A DNA stretch of 64,000 nt, from assembly GCF_050948215.1 (NCBI RefSeq), contig NC_135165.1, forward strand, positions 3,322,501 through 3,386,500, in the 5' to 3' direction. Below the pieces are notes generated by a model that saw only the letters and a list, made by a program, of their open reading frames with translations, did no database searches and was not told the DNA's origin. The translations under genes were made by a program, and so were the position numbers. The stretch is from Halictus rubicundus (Eukaryota > Arthropoda > Insecta > Hymenoptera > Halictidae). This document shows positions 11,468-22,722 of this stretch, in pieces (within the stretch, counting starts at the first letter, position 1; every line of letters starts with the position of its first letter).

Positions 11468-12955
11468 TTAAGAAAGTATTAGAACTAGCTTCTCGTTTTC
11501 TAGCGACAGACAAGCACCGAAAATGAATGCTGCTGGACAAATGTCGCTGCGGAACGATGGTCTGTGTACGTCGCAGACCAGCAGGTGTCGAACCTGCGCC
11601 ATGTCTAATTGTGTATCAAGTAGCTAGTTAACTGACTGGCTGACTGAAGCTGTATCGGTTGATTGATTGACTAGGACATACCTCTGTACACCTACCCAGA
11701 AACCAGCAGTTGTAAGCCGGTCTCGGAATTCGTGTTCGTCAGCTGGCTTCAGTTCTGGCGCCTCGAGGTTCATGGTTGTTCGAAGTACACAGTTGTGTCC
11801 CCACGGTGGCGTCAACTTTGACTTCCGAAGGTAGCCTGTATCGTTTACTATAAACAAAACTGTTTTTCAAGTAAGATAAAACTTGTCTACTGCAAGCACC
11901 AAATCCCTTTCTTTAAGAATTTAAACAAATAATCTATCAATATCCACAACACAAAGTTTCGCCTGTCGATTTTACAAAATTGATAAAATCTGACGATCAG
12001 CTTATCTACATAGGTTTTACACACTCTATCGACTAATTTGACGAATTATTGATTGTTTGTACTGTTACCGAAGTCTAGCAGGAATGCAGTTAGGGGGTCG
12101 AAAATGATTTGTACCGTAAAATTCCGTGCAATCAGAACGTCGCGTGGCAGACGAGGGTCGTCTTTATCGGCATTGTTCCTCTTTCAAACGTCCACGTGTC
12201 GGTAGTTTGGCCTTCATTATTGTCAATACTCTTTGTATTCTTCAATGGAAGTAAGTACTATAGTCTGTACTTCGAATAGAGACACCTGAAGCGTGCACCC
12301 CGCCATGGAGGAGACCTAACGTGCTGGTTGCGTGTTTCATGCGACGTTGTCACATTGTGACGCACAACGTTGCAACAACCCCCCCTTCTCTACCCTTAAC
12401 CAGAACTGCAAGTTCCTCGCTATTCGGAGAGAAAAGTTTCTTCGTTCGACCGATGATTCTCGCATAGTTCAACGTTCCGAAATTCACGTAACAATTTTAA
12501 CACGACAGAGAAATGTCCGATTAATTTTTTTCGTCTGAAATCTCGAAATTAACGATTTTCAAGAAGTCTACCTCTGCTATGGCCTTTCGACTTGAAGTGC
12601 ACCGCGTGTGCTAAAAATAAGAATCGAGGGCTCTATATTCATAACGATCTACGTTTTTTTATAGAATTTTTAAACTGTGCCACTTGGTTTGAACTTTATA
12701 TATAACCCAGAATTCAGAAATAACGTGTAACAAAAAGTTCTTTAACGTAAGACGTATGTAGAGTCGGTGAACAAATGTGGTTTATAAAAGTGGTTCGAGT
12801 ACGAAACTAGGTCTTGCAGTTGTGTGCAAATTCGTACCTATTTGGAATTACAGTGAATTAGGAGCAGAGAAAAATGCACCACATGCTTGACGAGTTCTAA
12901 CAGTAGACTTATCACGATTTGTTTGTAGCAATGAAAATGAAACTGTTCAAATTTT
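11468..12955. other. Unique DNA, no gene seen
   Basis: Short open frames only. A tRNA-like GGTGTCGAACCTGCG string near 11585 has no accompanying cloverleaf. Confidence 0.5.
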
Positions 12956-12959
12956 TTAA

Positions 12960-13149
12960 CCCTTTGCACTCGGCGCTGTTTTCATTGTAAAACTAAATTT
13001 TTCTTCCGTCTTAGAATATTTTCATTTTATTCATACGAAACTGATCCGATTTCCACATATGATGTTTAAATGTATAGTAATCTATTAAATACAAATTTTG
13101 CAATGTAACAAATATATTGTAAGAGTATATATATCTCGAGTGCCAAGGG
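12960..13149. mobile_element. piggyBac-like MITE, CCCTTTGCACTCG family
   Basis: A 190-bp element with terminal inverted repeats CCCTTTGCACTCG / CGAGTGCCAAGGG (one mismatch in 13), flanked on both sides by TTAA at 12956-12959 and 13150-13153. The interior is AT-rich with no coding potential. Intact TTAA duplications and matching ends make the call firm; assignment to the piggyBac superfamily rests on target and terminal CCC. Confidence 0.88.
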
Positions 13150-13153
13150 TTAA

Positions 13154-15421
13154 AATCCGTGAATCATGTAAAAATTTCTTACTGAATATGTATGTAAGTC
13201 CTCAATGATCCTACTCTGTTAATGCAGCTTTAAATAATTAATACAAGACAGAAGAAAGGAATAGACGAATGGCACAGTTAGAGAAGACTAACCTAGAAAA
13301 CAGTGCAACCAGATTATCCAACGATATAGAACGTGCACGAAAGAATCTTTTTGGTACGACCTAATGCGTTTCACGAATTTATAAATTTGCGCACAAAGGA
13401 AAAGCAAAAGCTTAACATATGCAGGCACGGCTTTCAGAGAATGTTATTTTGGAGGGGAAAAAAAAAGAGATAGAACCACGGGGAACGCTTCTTAAATAGA
13501 GGTTATTCATTGTATAGGTCAACCGAGCATTAGAGACCGCTCGAACTGCGCATGTTTGGCGAAAATATAGTAGACCGGGTGGACCTAACGGCTACTCCTC
13601 CCTCGTCTCAGCCCCACGGTGTGCAACCCCACTCTGCGAGCTTAGAGAAATTTCGTGCTGCAGAGGTGGCTGAGGTCTTCCCCCAGTCTTCTCTCTTTCA
13701 CGGGCTCGCTCTACTGCATTCCGTAATTTCTACTGCTCGATAGAGCCACTCCGCATCAGCATATCGCCGGATTAGAAAATGGAAGGGATCTAGTTTTCGT
13801 TCGTACGCTGTTTGATTTGCTGGAGGGTTTAGAGGCCGCCCAGCCACACTCGGACGAAGCTAATGAAGCAAAAATAAATTGGCAGTTCAACCCACTGCTT
13901 CTGAACGCTAGATCAAGCCAGTAGCTTCACATTTTCTATTTTACAATTATTACAATTATTACAATTATTACAATTATTACAATTATTACATGCACCCATT
14001 GATAACTGTTGGAAATTCTCCATTCGATCCGTGTACCGTTCTAGAAATTGTGAAAAATTTATTTTTGTCCAATCGTCCACGTTCGGTACAGACATTTTTT
14101 GGGCTCGTTATGGAGAGACAGTTTCAACCCTTAAATCCACGGTAGATTCGAATAAAATTTTCTAATGCTTCCAGAGACATTTCCATCAATTTACTCATTG
14201 AGCATTGTTTGTTTCTTGCACAGTGTCGAAACAGTTTTCGTAGACATTGTGTATCGATGTTGGAGGGGTTCGCTGGTGTTTTCGCAGAGAGTACGAGCCT
14301 ATTAAGCGAGCGGCTTGAAAAAGTAGCATCATTCGGTGGTATCGGGCAGAATATGGGCGATCGCAACAGGCGACGGATATTGCATTCGCTGTAGCAACAG
14401 CCAAAGTGGTTGCTCGCATTGGGTGCTTTTCACGCTTGTGGATTTAAGAGAGCAGGTAGTGGTAGGCTGATCAATATGCTAATATTTTGATGCTTCACAC
14501 CGTCCCGAGAATTGAATTACGTTCGACGAACAAAGATAGAGGGAGAATACGGGGAGAAGAGAGTACAGCGAGATGAAAGGAGGGGGGTGGGGGAGGACGA
14601 GGGAAGGGGGTGTCGAGAGACTGAAATAGGATGAGATAAAGCAGTTCGACATTCGAAGATGGGTATTACACGAAATACCGCATTGCCACGTGGCCGAAGA
14701 ATTTTTCCATAATGCCCCCCGGAGACGCGATGAAATTCGTCTGCTGTTTAACAGTGGATTTCGTTTAACGATTTCCTACGAATAAACTTTTACGATTTCG
14801 CTAATTGCACGATGAAAAATTCGAAGTAGGTCATTCGCTGCCGTCTAGCGCTTTAAGGGTAATAATGGCACGGCGGAGCTCGAGATGTCATTAAGATGCA
14901 AACATCTTCCTTGTGTAAAGTGTAAAAAGTTTTATTGCAACATGCGTCTTAATGTTCACTGTTTCTTTTTTGGCTCGAATATTTTTTTGAAGATGTGTCG
15001 CAGTAGGATTTTGTAGTAGGAGAGTGCATTTTATAAATGAATGTTATTTGATCAAATATTACTCGTAAATTAAAATTAAAAAAGTTCTACAAATCCCCTG
15101 CATTTCAAAACAGTCTCCCAGAAACAGAAAATGATAGTAGTCACAATATCACAGTGATTATACGTTGAAAATTGTCACAATTTTATTCGACTCCTGGTTA
15201 GAACATAAACTGTTGCGATCACCCTGTACATCGAACGCGCCTTTAGCCGATCACTAATCAAACATAAGGCTGCGCATTTAGAGTCTGGTAGTATGATATC
15301 GAAGCCGTACATCAAAATTGAATTATAACAATCATTAATAAGTAGGGTAAGAGAGATTACCGTCATCAATTACTCACCGCACTCAGGAATTCTCCGTTCC
15401 TTTGCCATAATCTTCTCAAGC
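13154..15421. other. Unique DNA with a 9-bp tandem repeat
   Basis: Contains a 9-bp repeat (TTACAATTA, about 5.5 copies) at 13941-13990; the Cys-Asn-Asn run it encodes on the minus strand is an artefact. An open frame at 14124-14366 (-) has somewhat protein-like composition but no splice context and no recognised relatives. Confidence 0.5.
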
Positions 15422-15499
15422 AAGGGACCCAATTACTGTGCCTATATTAATTGTACTTATTTTTACAGCATTGCTACCCCCACAGTAATGGGGTCCCTT
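15422..15499. repeat. Near-perfect inverted repeat, 19-bp arms
   Basis: Arms AAGGGACCCAATTACTGTG (15422-15440) and its reverse complement with one mismatch (15481-15499) enclose a 40-base AT-rich loop. It could be a very small transposon relic or a structured RNA. No flanking duplication was identified. Confidence 0.7.
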
Positions 15500-16860
15500 A
15501 CCCTGGAAACAACTGCTTGATTTAAAAAATTACTTCATAAAATTCGGATATAATTCATTACAAATTTTTCCTGAGGTCTCCAGACGAGAACAACAAGAAT
15601 GCCAAACAATCACCATTAATCAACGTCAAACCGCCAAATAAACCTTGGAGACGGTAACGAGACACGCGTAAAAGCTTCCGGAGTATTAAGGGGACTTAAC
15701 ATTGGACTAACGTCCTTCATAAAGAGTTAAAATGGTTCCCGTAGCGGTTACAGCGTCCAACTCGAGTACAAGATGGCGCCGGTTCGAAGCGCGTTTACTC
15801 ACAGGAATGAATTCCGTCGAATTGGGTGATTAGATCGGCCCTCATATCCCAAACCTCTGTAATAATCTAAGCGAATGCGCTCTAGATAACTCTGATAGAG
15901 ATCCACTTATCGGAAGAGTACTATTCAGGCAAAGAGGGCGAAGTTAAGGAGCGGGGTGAAGGGGGTGAAGGAAAGGAAAGCAGACGGGGTAAGGGGGCGG
16001 GGGCGGCGGCGGAGGCGCTCTGGAACTAAAACAAGGAACGCCACGGTGGCGCACAATGTTCTCATCTGGATACGTTTTGGTTTCCATAAGGCTTTGGAAT
16101 GTCGTCCTGAAAGATAACTCCCGCTATGAAAAGCTTTCAGTCAGCGCGCGCTTGCTTCTTTCGCAACCAGCCGAGATTCTTTCTATTGTTAGCATTTTCA
16201 GCTTTCTACCGCGTCGAATTCAGAACTCCCTCTGTTTCTTTGTTTCGCCTCGTCCGGCGCTCTCTCCTGCTCCCGATATCTGTAATTGTATCGGGTTCGG
16301 CCGAAACTAATTTATGCGGCAGACAGCAAAAATCCGCGCAGCAGACACCGGTGATTACGATTTTTAACACTGGATCCACGGTACACCGAGAAAGCCTATT
16401 CCAATTTATTTATTCTGTATTTCTTGACGCTTTCAGCAATTTGTTTACCATGATGATCAGTAATCGCGAGGAAAGGAATTTACAACCCCTCATCTGAATT
16501 TATTTTGTAGAAATAAAAAAACAATAGCAGGAGCTCAAATACGATGTAAATATTCTTCAGAAACGATGCGTAGTTCGTAAAGGGGAAAAACGGCAATATC
16601 ACGATAGTTTCGGCGATCCGAACCTAGCTGCACCCTCAAAGTGTTTGTTAATTTCCCGACGCAGACCGGGGTGAAATTAAATGGCGCATTCATCACGGGC
16701 AAAGTCGTTGATAATCCCGGCACTTTCTCAAGTACAAGTAACGTGAAAGTAATTGGGCGATCGAGCTGCGGATGGGGGTTCCGACCTCGGTTTACGATTG
16801 GCCGGAATCGTTAAAAACTCGACGAAACTCGTATCTCTGTTAATACACTATCGATTACGA
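15500..16860. other. Unique DNA, G-rich patch
   Basis: No gene seen. The stretch 15952-16015 has several runs of four or five G, a possible G-quadruplex former. A string near 15739-15790 resembles A- and B-box promoter elements (GGTTCGAAGC) but no tRNA fold could be drawn. Confidence 0.45.
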
Positions 16861-17760
16861 ACAGGGGACAGTGCGTTGGGGAATTTCTGAGATGCGGGAA
16901 AACGCATTTTCTAGACGTGCAACGCGAACGAATAAATTTGATCGGGCCGGGCCCGGGCTAACTGATAATTTGAAGCGCGTTATTTCGGGCTCGGTCGGAT
17001 CAGCTAGCGTAATCCGAACGCATCATTTCGGCGGAACGGCATGGCCGTCGAATCATATATTTCGTGAGGGGCTTCCTATTCGGGAGTGGCGCGATAAAAT
17101 CTCGGTCGGGTCACTAGAGTGCGGCTGTTAAAGCGGCGCCTTCGTCAACCGGCGCGGTAATATATCTGGATCGCTGGGAAAGACCGCGGTCGATTTCGGG
17201 AAATTTAAAAGTGCCGTTCCGAATTGGGCGTAGAGAACGCGCGGCGCGACATACAACGAACGAACGAACGGAACGAATGAACGTGTGGCGTCGGCGACGC
17301 CGTCGGATCCCCGATCGCTGCGACGAGATTGCGAGAGAGCGAGGTCAGTAAGCGAAGCCAATCAGATTTACGAGTCGGGACATATCATGATCACCTTTTA
17401 CGACAATTAGTCACCGTCACTCTCTTTCCACTTGACGGTCCCGCCGCACCCGCCCGGTAATGGAAAAGAGGTAAAACCCGAGGAAAAACCGAATTCGGAT
17501 ATCGAGCTGTGGCTCCGAGCCGCTACGAGCCGACGCCACTGTGAGATCGCTATTGTGCGACACGATCACTTTGGAACAACGCGACCGGCCGCGTTCTAAT
17601 TTATACTGATTAGTTGGCGGCCATGCTGCTGGCCAATCCCGGGAACAATCGCTGCTCCCAGCTGAAACACTATCGGCGCTATGTTACTTTTGGTACGCGT
17701 GCCCGGGCTCTATAATCGCTTTTATTTACAGTCGAGCATAGTGGTATGTGTGCGTTGCAG
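16861..17760. other. CpG-rich region, possible regulatory DNA
   Basis: CpG dinucleotides are visibly denser than in the flanks, with short CGAAC runs near 17258. An open frame at 16871-17131 (+) and an ATG at 17622 with GC-rich codons give weak coding hints, but no donor or family match. It could be a promoter or enhancer of a neighbouring gene; this is inference from composition only. Confidence 0.3.
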
Positions 17761-18892
17761 ATTAAAAGAGTGTAGACACCTTTTTCAATCGCAATTATCG
17801 AAAAATAGTTACGAAGCACAATCTCTCACTGATTTATGCTGATTAATTGAGAAATACTCCGTGTCTGTATCGTCGCTTTTACTTGTAGCCTACGTACACT
17901 GTGACTTGAAAAAATTTCACGGAATTTTATGCACTTGTTCGCTGTAAATACACCTCACCAATAATTGAATTAAATCTTTCTAATTGTGTGTTCTTGCAAC
18001 ATAATTTATAAGAAGTGATTCATCACTTTTTCTCGTTGTCTAATGACTATTATGAGATTTTGTGTTTTCATATTCAGTCATTGAACATGAAACGTGGAAA
18101 CCTTAGGAACTAACGCCAAAAATATTAGAGAGCGTGGATTAATCTGAACTTTTGATTTAATTAGTTCGAGCATCTGAAGAGTTCAAAGGATTCGAGTAAT
18201 TAAATTATAAAATCTGATACTACTAATACACACGCATTCGTGTGAGAGAGAGAGAGCAGAACATTTTGGAAATGTTTGGTATTCTTCAATTTGACACCGC
18301 ACAGCCTTTGACTCGACGTGAAAGAAACTTTTAATCAAATTAGTAGTTAACAAATCGTGAATAACTATACGCTAGACTGTCGATCTATACGCGAAGTGAA
18401 AATTTTCTGCACTAATTACAAGGTATTGGAACCAAATAATAATTTGTTTCTCCGGAGTCATTTCTGACCCACGTAGATGTAAGATTAGTTTTCCTTCGAT
18501 ATAAGGGGATGGGTCTGGACCGACTTTCGTCATATTTCGGATGATCATAAAAAATTGTGTATTTTTATTAGATATTTGAACGTTTTCGAGAGAGGGACGT
18601 TAAATACGACAAATACTTTTCCCCGCTACACGTGATCGAACAACTATAGATATCTGCGGATATATGCCGCACCGACGAATACTATCGTTCGCGATAGAAA
18701 TTTCCGCGCCGGCTGTATTTGTTCGCCGAATCAGGCGAGTGGTGAACATTACCAATCGGCCATCGAAAGTTTCATAAACTTCCCGCGATCGACCATTCAT
18801 CGTTGATTCACGAAACCGCTATAAATTGCGGTTTAATTGGCAACGAGTTAGGGGCGCTAATAGGCGTTTTGATCGGAACGCGACCGCCGCAG

Positions 18893-18928
<36 letters not shown>

Positions 18929-19725
18929 TTCAATTACCGTCATACAAAAACGCCCGCCGCATTAACAAATCCACTGACCTCGACTGATCATTTCTCCCGT
19001 TCTCTTTTTCCCTTTTTATTCGGTCAGAGGGAAAAAGATGACTGGGGAGGGGGGCAAGGTGTTCATGCGCGAGCGATTGCCAACGCTCGAACGCATTTTG
19101 CGGAAAAAGAATCAAATTGATTATTCGCGATATTCGAATCTATACGAATGCCAGGAAAAATTGAAAATGTGTCTTTAATAATTTTACTAGAAAGTAATAA
19201 TGTATTGGTGCTGTCCAATTCTTTCAATCTCGAAATTACTGCCACTCACTATTTTGTTATAAATAATTTAAAAAGGCATATTAAATTCAGAATTCACTAA
19301 TCAAAAAAATTTTTAAAATCGTATCCATATAAATTCACGGTGCAAGAGGATCACACCGAATTTGTTAAGCTACAAATACTTCGGTCATCATTTTTACAAA
19401 TTGTTATCCACTCGCGGTTAACAAACAACGAGTGACGGCTAAAACCTGCTAAATCCCTACTCGACGTGTCAATGTCGATGTCAGTGGACCATGCTGCCCC
19501 GAAAAGCGTTACCAGAAAAATCGATTTATGCCAAACAACCACTTTTGTCTACTGAGACCTAAATTGTTGACGCGATCTGCGCAATATTTCCACGGACTTT
19601 GTGTCTTCAACTGTGAAAAATCCGATAATAATACATCGCACAATGGAAATCGATACGGTTCGCTCATTCATCGTTCCGGCTATCGAGAAAACGATTAAGT
19701 AGAATAGCCCGTGATGTAGATTCAA
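17761..19725. other. Unique DNA with CT tract
   Basis: Contains a short GA run at 18242-18256 and a CT microsatellite at 18896-18923. No gene seen. Confidence 0.5.
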
Positions 19726-19979
19726 TGTCAGACATATCTACTTGAACTTCCACTTGGTCTCGTGCAGATCAGATCAACTGAATACAAAATCCGGTTGGTA
19801 TTTGACCGACTCTCCTACCACTGAAAGGGTGTGCCTCTGATGTCTCAGTGGTCTCAACAATGTCATCGATGTAGACAATACCAGAGGATGTTTAAGAGTC
19901 AGCCAATGTAATTTCTAAAATATTTTCTTGCCTTCAATCGACTGCTTGACTAGCTTTCTAATTAACTGGAATGTTTTCA

Positions 19980-20100
19980 GAGGATGTCTGACGTGTCTCT
20001 GGAGGGTTACGTAGAAACGGACATGATGCAGACCGAGTGTGAGACTTGCACTTGGTCTCATCCAAGTGGCGTTGTATATAAAGTCAATATTTGGACCGAT
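19980..20100 (+). CDS. Weak candidate exon, unknown product
   Basis: A branch-point-like CTAATTAAC and acceptor TGTTTTCAG precede AGG-ATG and an open frame that starts MSDVSLEGYVETDMMQ and is rich in Asp, Glu, Thr and Cys, unlike the repeat-driven frames around it. No convincing donor lies before the frame runs into a GA tract at about 20135. A diverged copy of part of the segment (CACTTGGTCTC and following bases) lies upstream at about 19745, pointing to local duplication. The exon call is a guess from composition. Confidence 0.18.
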
Positions 20101-20129
20101 CATATCAGTCGTTCCCTTTTTTTCGTGAG

Positions 20130-20130
20130 A

Positions 20131-20176
<46 letters not shown>

Positions 20177-20178
20177 GA
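20130..20178. repeat. (GA)n microsatellite
   Basis: About twenty GA units with minor interruptions, on the plus strand. It faces a CT tract of opposite polarity about 400 bases downstream. Confidence 0.92.
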
Positions 20179-20559
20179 GAAGGTGCAGGGTGTGCACGCA
20201 CGCGCGATGGCCGAAGTTGGTCGAAGAGGCGCCCGCATTTTGCGATCCGGCGTTCACCCCATAGACGAATGAATTCCCATGCGTTTTTGCCCTGACCAAC
20301 TCGGAACGAACCAACCAGCTATCCAGCAGCTCTGGAATAGCGGGTGATGGGCGAGGTGGGAGTCGGGCGGTAGGATAGCAAGCCCGGGATCGATGGAGAT
20401 AATGCCCATTACCCTTAATACGAACTCGCTCTTCTTCCATCTCTTCCTCCCTTCACCTTTAACTCCTCGTCGGTCTCTCCTTCGCCCGAGCCATTCCATT
20501 CTCGTGGCTCTTTGCAATCTGTAACCGATGCTTTTTATCGTCTCCACTGACTCGATCCG

Positions 20560-20563
<4 letters not shown>
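20179..20563. other. Spacer between opposite GA and CT tracts
   Basis: Moderately GC-rich, with no gene or repeat recognised. Confidence 0.45.

Positions 20564-20632
<69 letters not shown>
20564..20632. repeat. Long (CT)n microsatellite
   Basis: About 34 CT units, the longest dinucleotide tract in the window, continuing as CT-rich sequence to about 20665. Likely length-polymorphic. Confidence 0.97.
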
Positions 20633-20637
<5 letters not shown>

Positions 20638-21266
20638 GTTTCTCTCCCTCTCCCTTCTTCTCTATTTACCTCGTCCCGCGAGCCCGGCGTCGTTATCATC
20701 ATTGATCAAAATTTTGAAATCCCGAATAGAGTGTAATGCCACTACCATGTCACCGTCGTAACTCGAACAAAGAGTGCCGTTCTCGAGCTCGATCGGGCTC
20801 CGACGATGACGATCCTCCTCTCCCACGGGAGAAGGCACACCCGACTCTCTCCCGATTTACGGCCTCTCTCCGTCCTACCAGACGCAATTGTAATCATCCT
20901 CGGTCCCCACCGATCAACTACTCGACAACGTTTAACCCTTTCACTCGGCCGCACTCACGGCGAAGTGCGATCATAGGGGATGGAAACGCGACGATCACCG
21001 GTCGATCGTGACTCGACCGGTGATTAGCGTGTGTGATTGCGTCTCCTGTTCCGCGGAGATAGCTTGTTCCCGTAATTTCGCGTTGTTCTTGGATATGGCG
21101 TCGTTTCGTTTTACCATTAAACCGTCTCGGCGCCGTCTGTATCAATGTTTTTATTTTTTAAATCTTCTCTCATCTTCTCTCTCCCAGTTTGTCAAGAGTT
21201 TTCATAATTTTATAGATTTCCTGCCTGCTCCTAAAAAGAAAACTCAAAAATCATACGTCTCACTAA
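20633..21266. other. Unique DNA with a piggyBac-like end
   Basis: At 20932-20950 TTAA-CCCTTTCACTCGG resembles the termini of the 12960 element, but its partner end is uncertain. No gene seen. Confidence 0.4.
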
Positions 21267-22048
21267 CCCTTTGCACTCATGTGTCGGCGTGTGACACGAC
21301 ATTATGTAATTCCCAGTTTAAACACACATTATATTTTTTTGACATATTCATTCCCTTTTAGGAAACTGATTATACGTAGCTACTTTCAATAGTATCAGTA
21401 AGAACACTGTCCAAAAATTGCTAGCAATCAATTAAAAGTCCTCTTAACTGAAACACAATCATAATCGACCCCGCAAGTATGCCTCCCTTCAATCGCATAA
21501 TTATTCTTAACTTTCCCCCACTGTTTTCAAAATTTAAATTCACTTATAAACTTCGGACGTATTTCCGAACACGTAGAAACCAAAAAAATTCAACGTTACC
21601 GACGTCCAACTCGTATCCGCATTCGAGAACATTTTCAATTAACTATTCCCCTGAACAATAAATAAACGCGTTCAAGCTGCCGCCAGGCGATCCGCGAGAA
21701 TTCCAGGTGAAACGCGAAAGAATCGGTGACGCGTGGAAATCGTTTCCCTCGACATTTCAAGAACATCATTCAAAAAATATTCCACCTGAAACACCATCAA
21801 ACAACAACGTCACGGGGGAAACGTCGTCGCTAATTACCTCCCTGTTCAAAAATGTTAAAACATCGTTTCAGAAATGCGAAACGAAAAATCGAGTCGGTCG
21901 GACGTTTCCGTAGGCGCCGTATCACGGTCACATATGTGCGCGCAGTACCTACATACCATACATACATACCATACATACATACGTTCCCGGGTCCGTAAGC
22001 ATCAATTTTTTAAGTCGGCATGTACACACGCTATTCGGAGCGAAAGGG
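21267..22048. mobile_element. Possible larger piggyBac-like relic
   Basis: The left end CCCTTTGCACTCATG follows CTAA, and the right end GGAGCGAAAGGG precedes TTAA. Arms match over the first six bases and again at a GCGTGTG block, so pairing is loose. An alternative left end lies at 20936. The 782-bp interior has no transposase-like frame but includes CATA repeats at about 21948-21982. Confidence 0.3.
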
Positions 22049-22678
22049 TTAAAAAATCGATCTGACACAGATATTCGAGTACGATCTCTCCGGAGAACCA
22101 TTAATCCAATTTTCGCTAATGGACAATATACCGAGATTCCTGTGCAAGACGGAATCCGAAATAGGGGGCGCCGAACAGGACGGTGAAAATCGGCCGTTCA
22201 GAATCGTCTGGATTTCCGGTTGTTAAACAATGCTCGTGCTTCCGGCGAGCATCGTTTTGCAGTTGCAATTTTTTTTCCGCCGCGACACTCGCGATCACCG
22301 ATACGGAACGAATTCATTGTATCGCGCGGGGGCGGAACGTGGCTGCACGAGTGTGTACTTATCTCGAGTGGAGCCGCAACGAGTTTCTCCGTTGAAGGGC
22401 CACTCTCTCTCTCTCTCTCTATCTCTCTTTCTCTCTTTCGTTCGCTGTATCCCGTGTGTCTGAGCGCGAGACAAGTTCTTCGTTACTGATTTAATTGCTT
22501 TCCTTGCCTTTGGAAAACGCGGACCCAGCTCCGAGAAACAAAACAAATCGCGGATGGCTCTGGATGTACACCGGGCCGCGCGCACCCTGCCACCGCACGC
22601 CCGGTTAACTTGTGTGGGCGCGCTAACCTGTTGAGTGTATTCGCGTAGGTGGTGAGTAGTGGATACGGGCGAAAGTCT
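22049..22678. other. Unique DNA with short CT tract
   Basis: CT-rich microsatellite at about 22402-22438. No gene seen. Confidence 0.45.
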
Positions 22679-22722
22679 GCGGATGAAGTTTCTCGAGGAA
22701 ATACACGCGAGACTTCATCCGC
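22679..22722. repeat. Compact hairpin, 17-bp imperfect stem
   Basis: Arms GCGGATGAAGTTTCTCG and CGCGAGACTTCATCCGC pair over 17 positions with two or three mismatches around a 10-base loop. The eleven outer pairs are perfect. It could be an RNA hairpin or a palindromic regulatory site. It is shorter than typical insect miRNA precursors. Confidence 0.6.

Noticed and set aside
13913..14095. Small protein with a Cys-Asn-Asn repeat
   Set aside because: The run is the translation of a 9-bp tandem repeat and there is no other support.
15739..15790. A-box and B-box-like strings suggesting a tRNA or SINE head
   Set aside because: The cloverleaf cannot be drawn and no repeat body or A tail follows.
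15952..16015. G-quadruplex motif
   Set aside because: Several G runs exist, but the spacing between the fourth run and the others is long; kept only as a compositional note.
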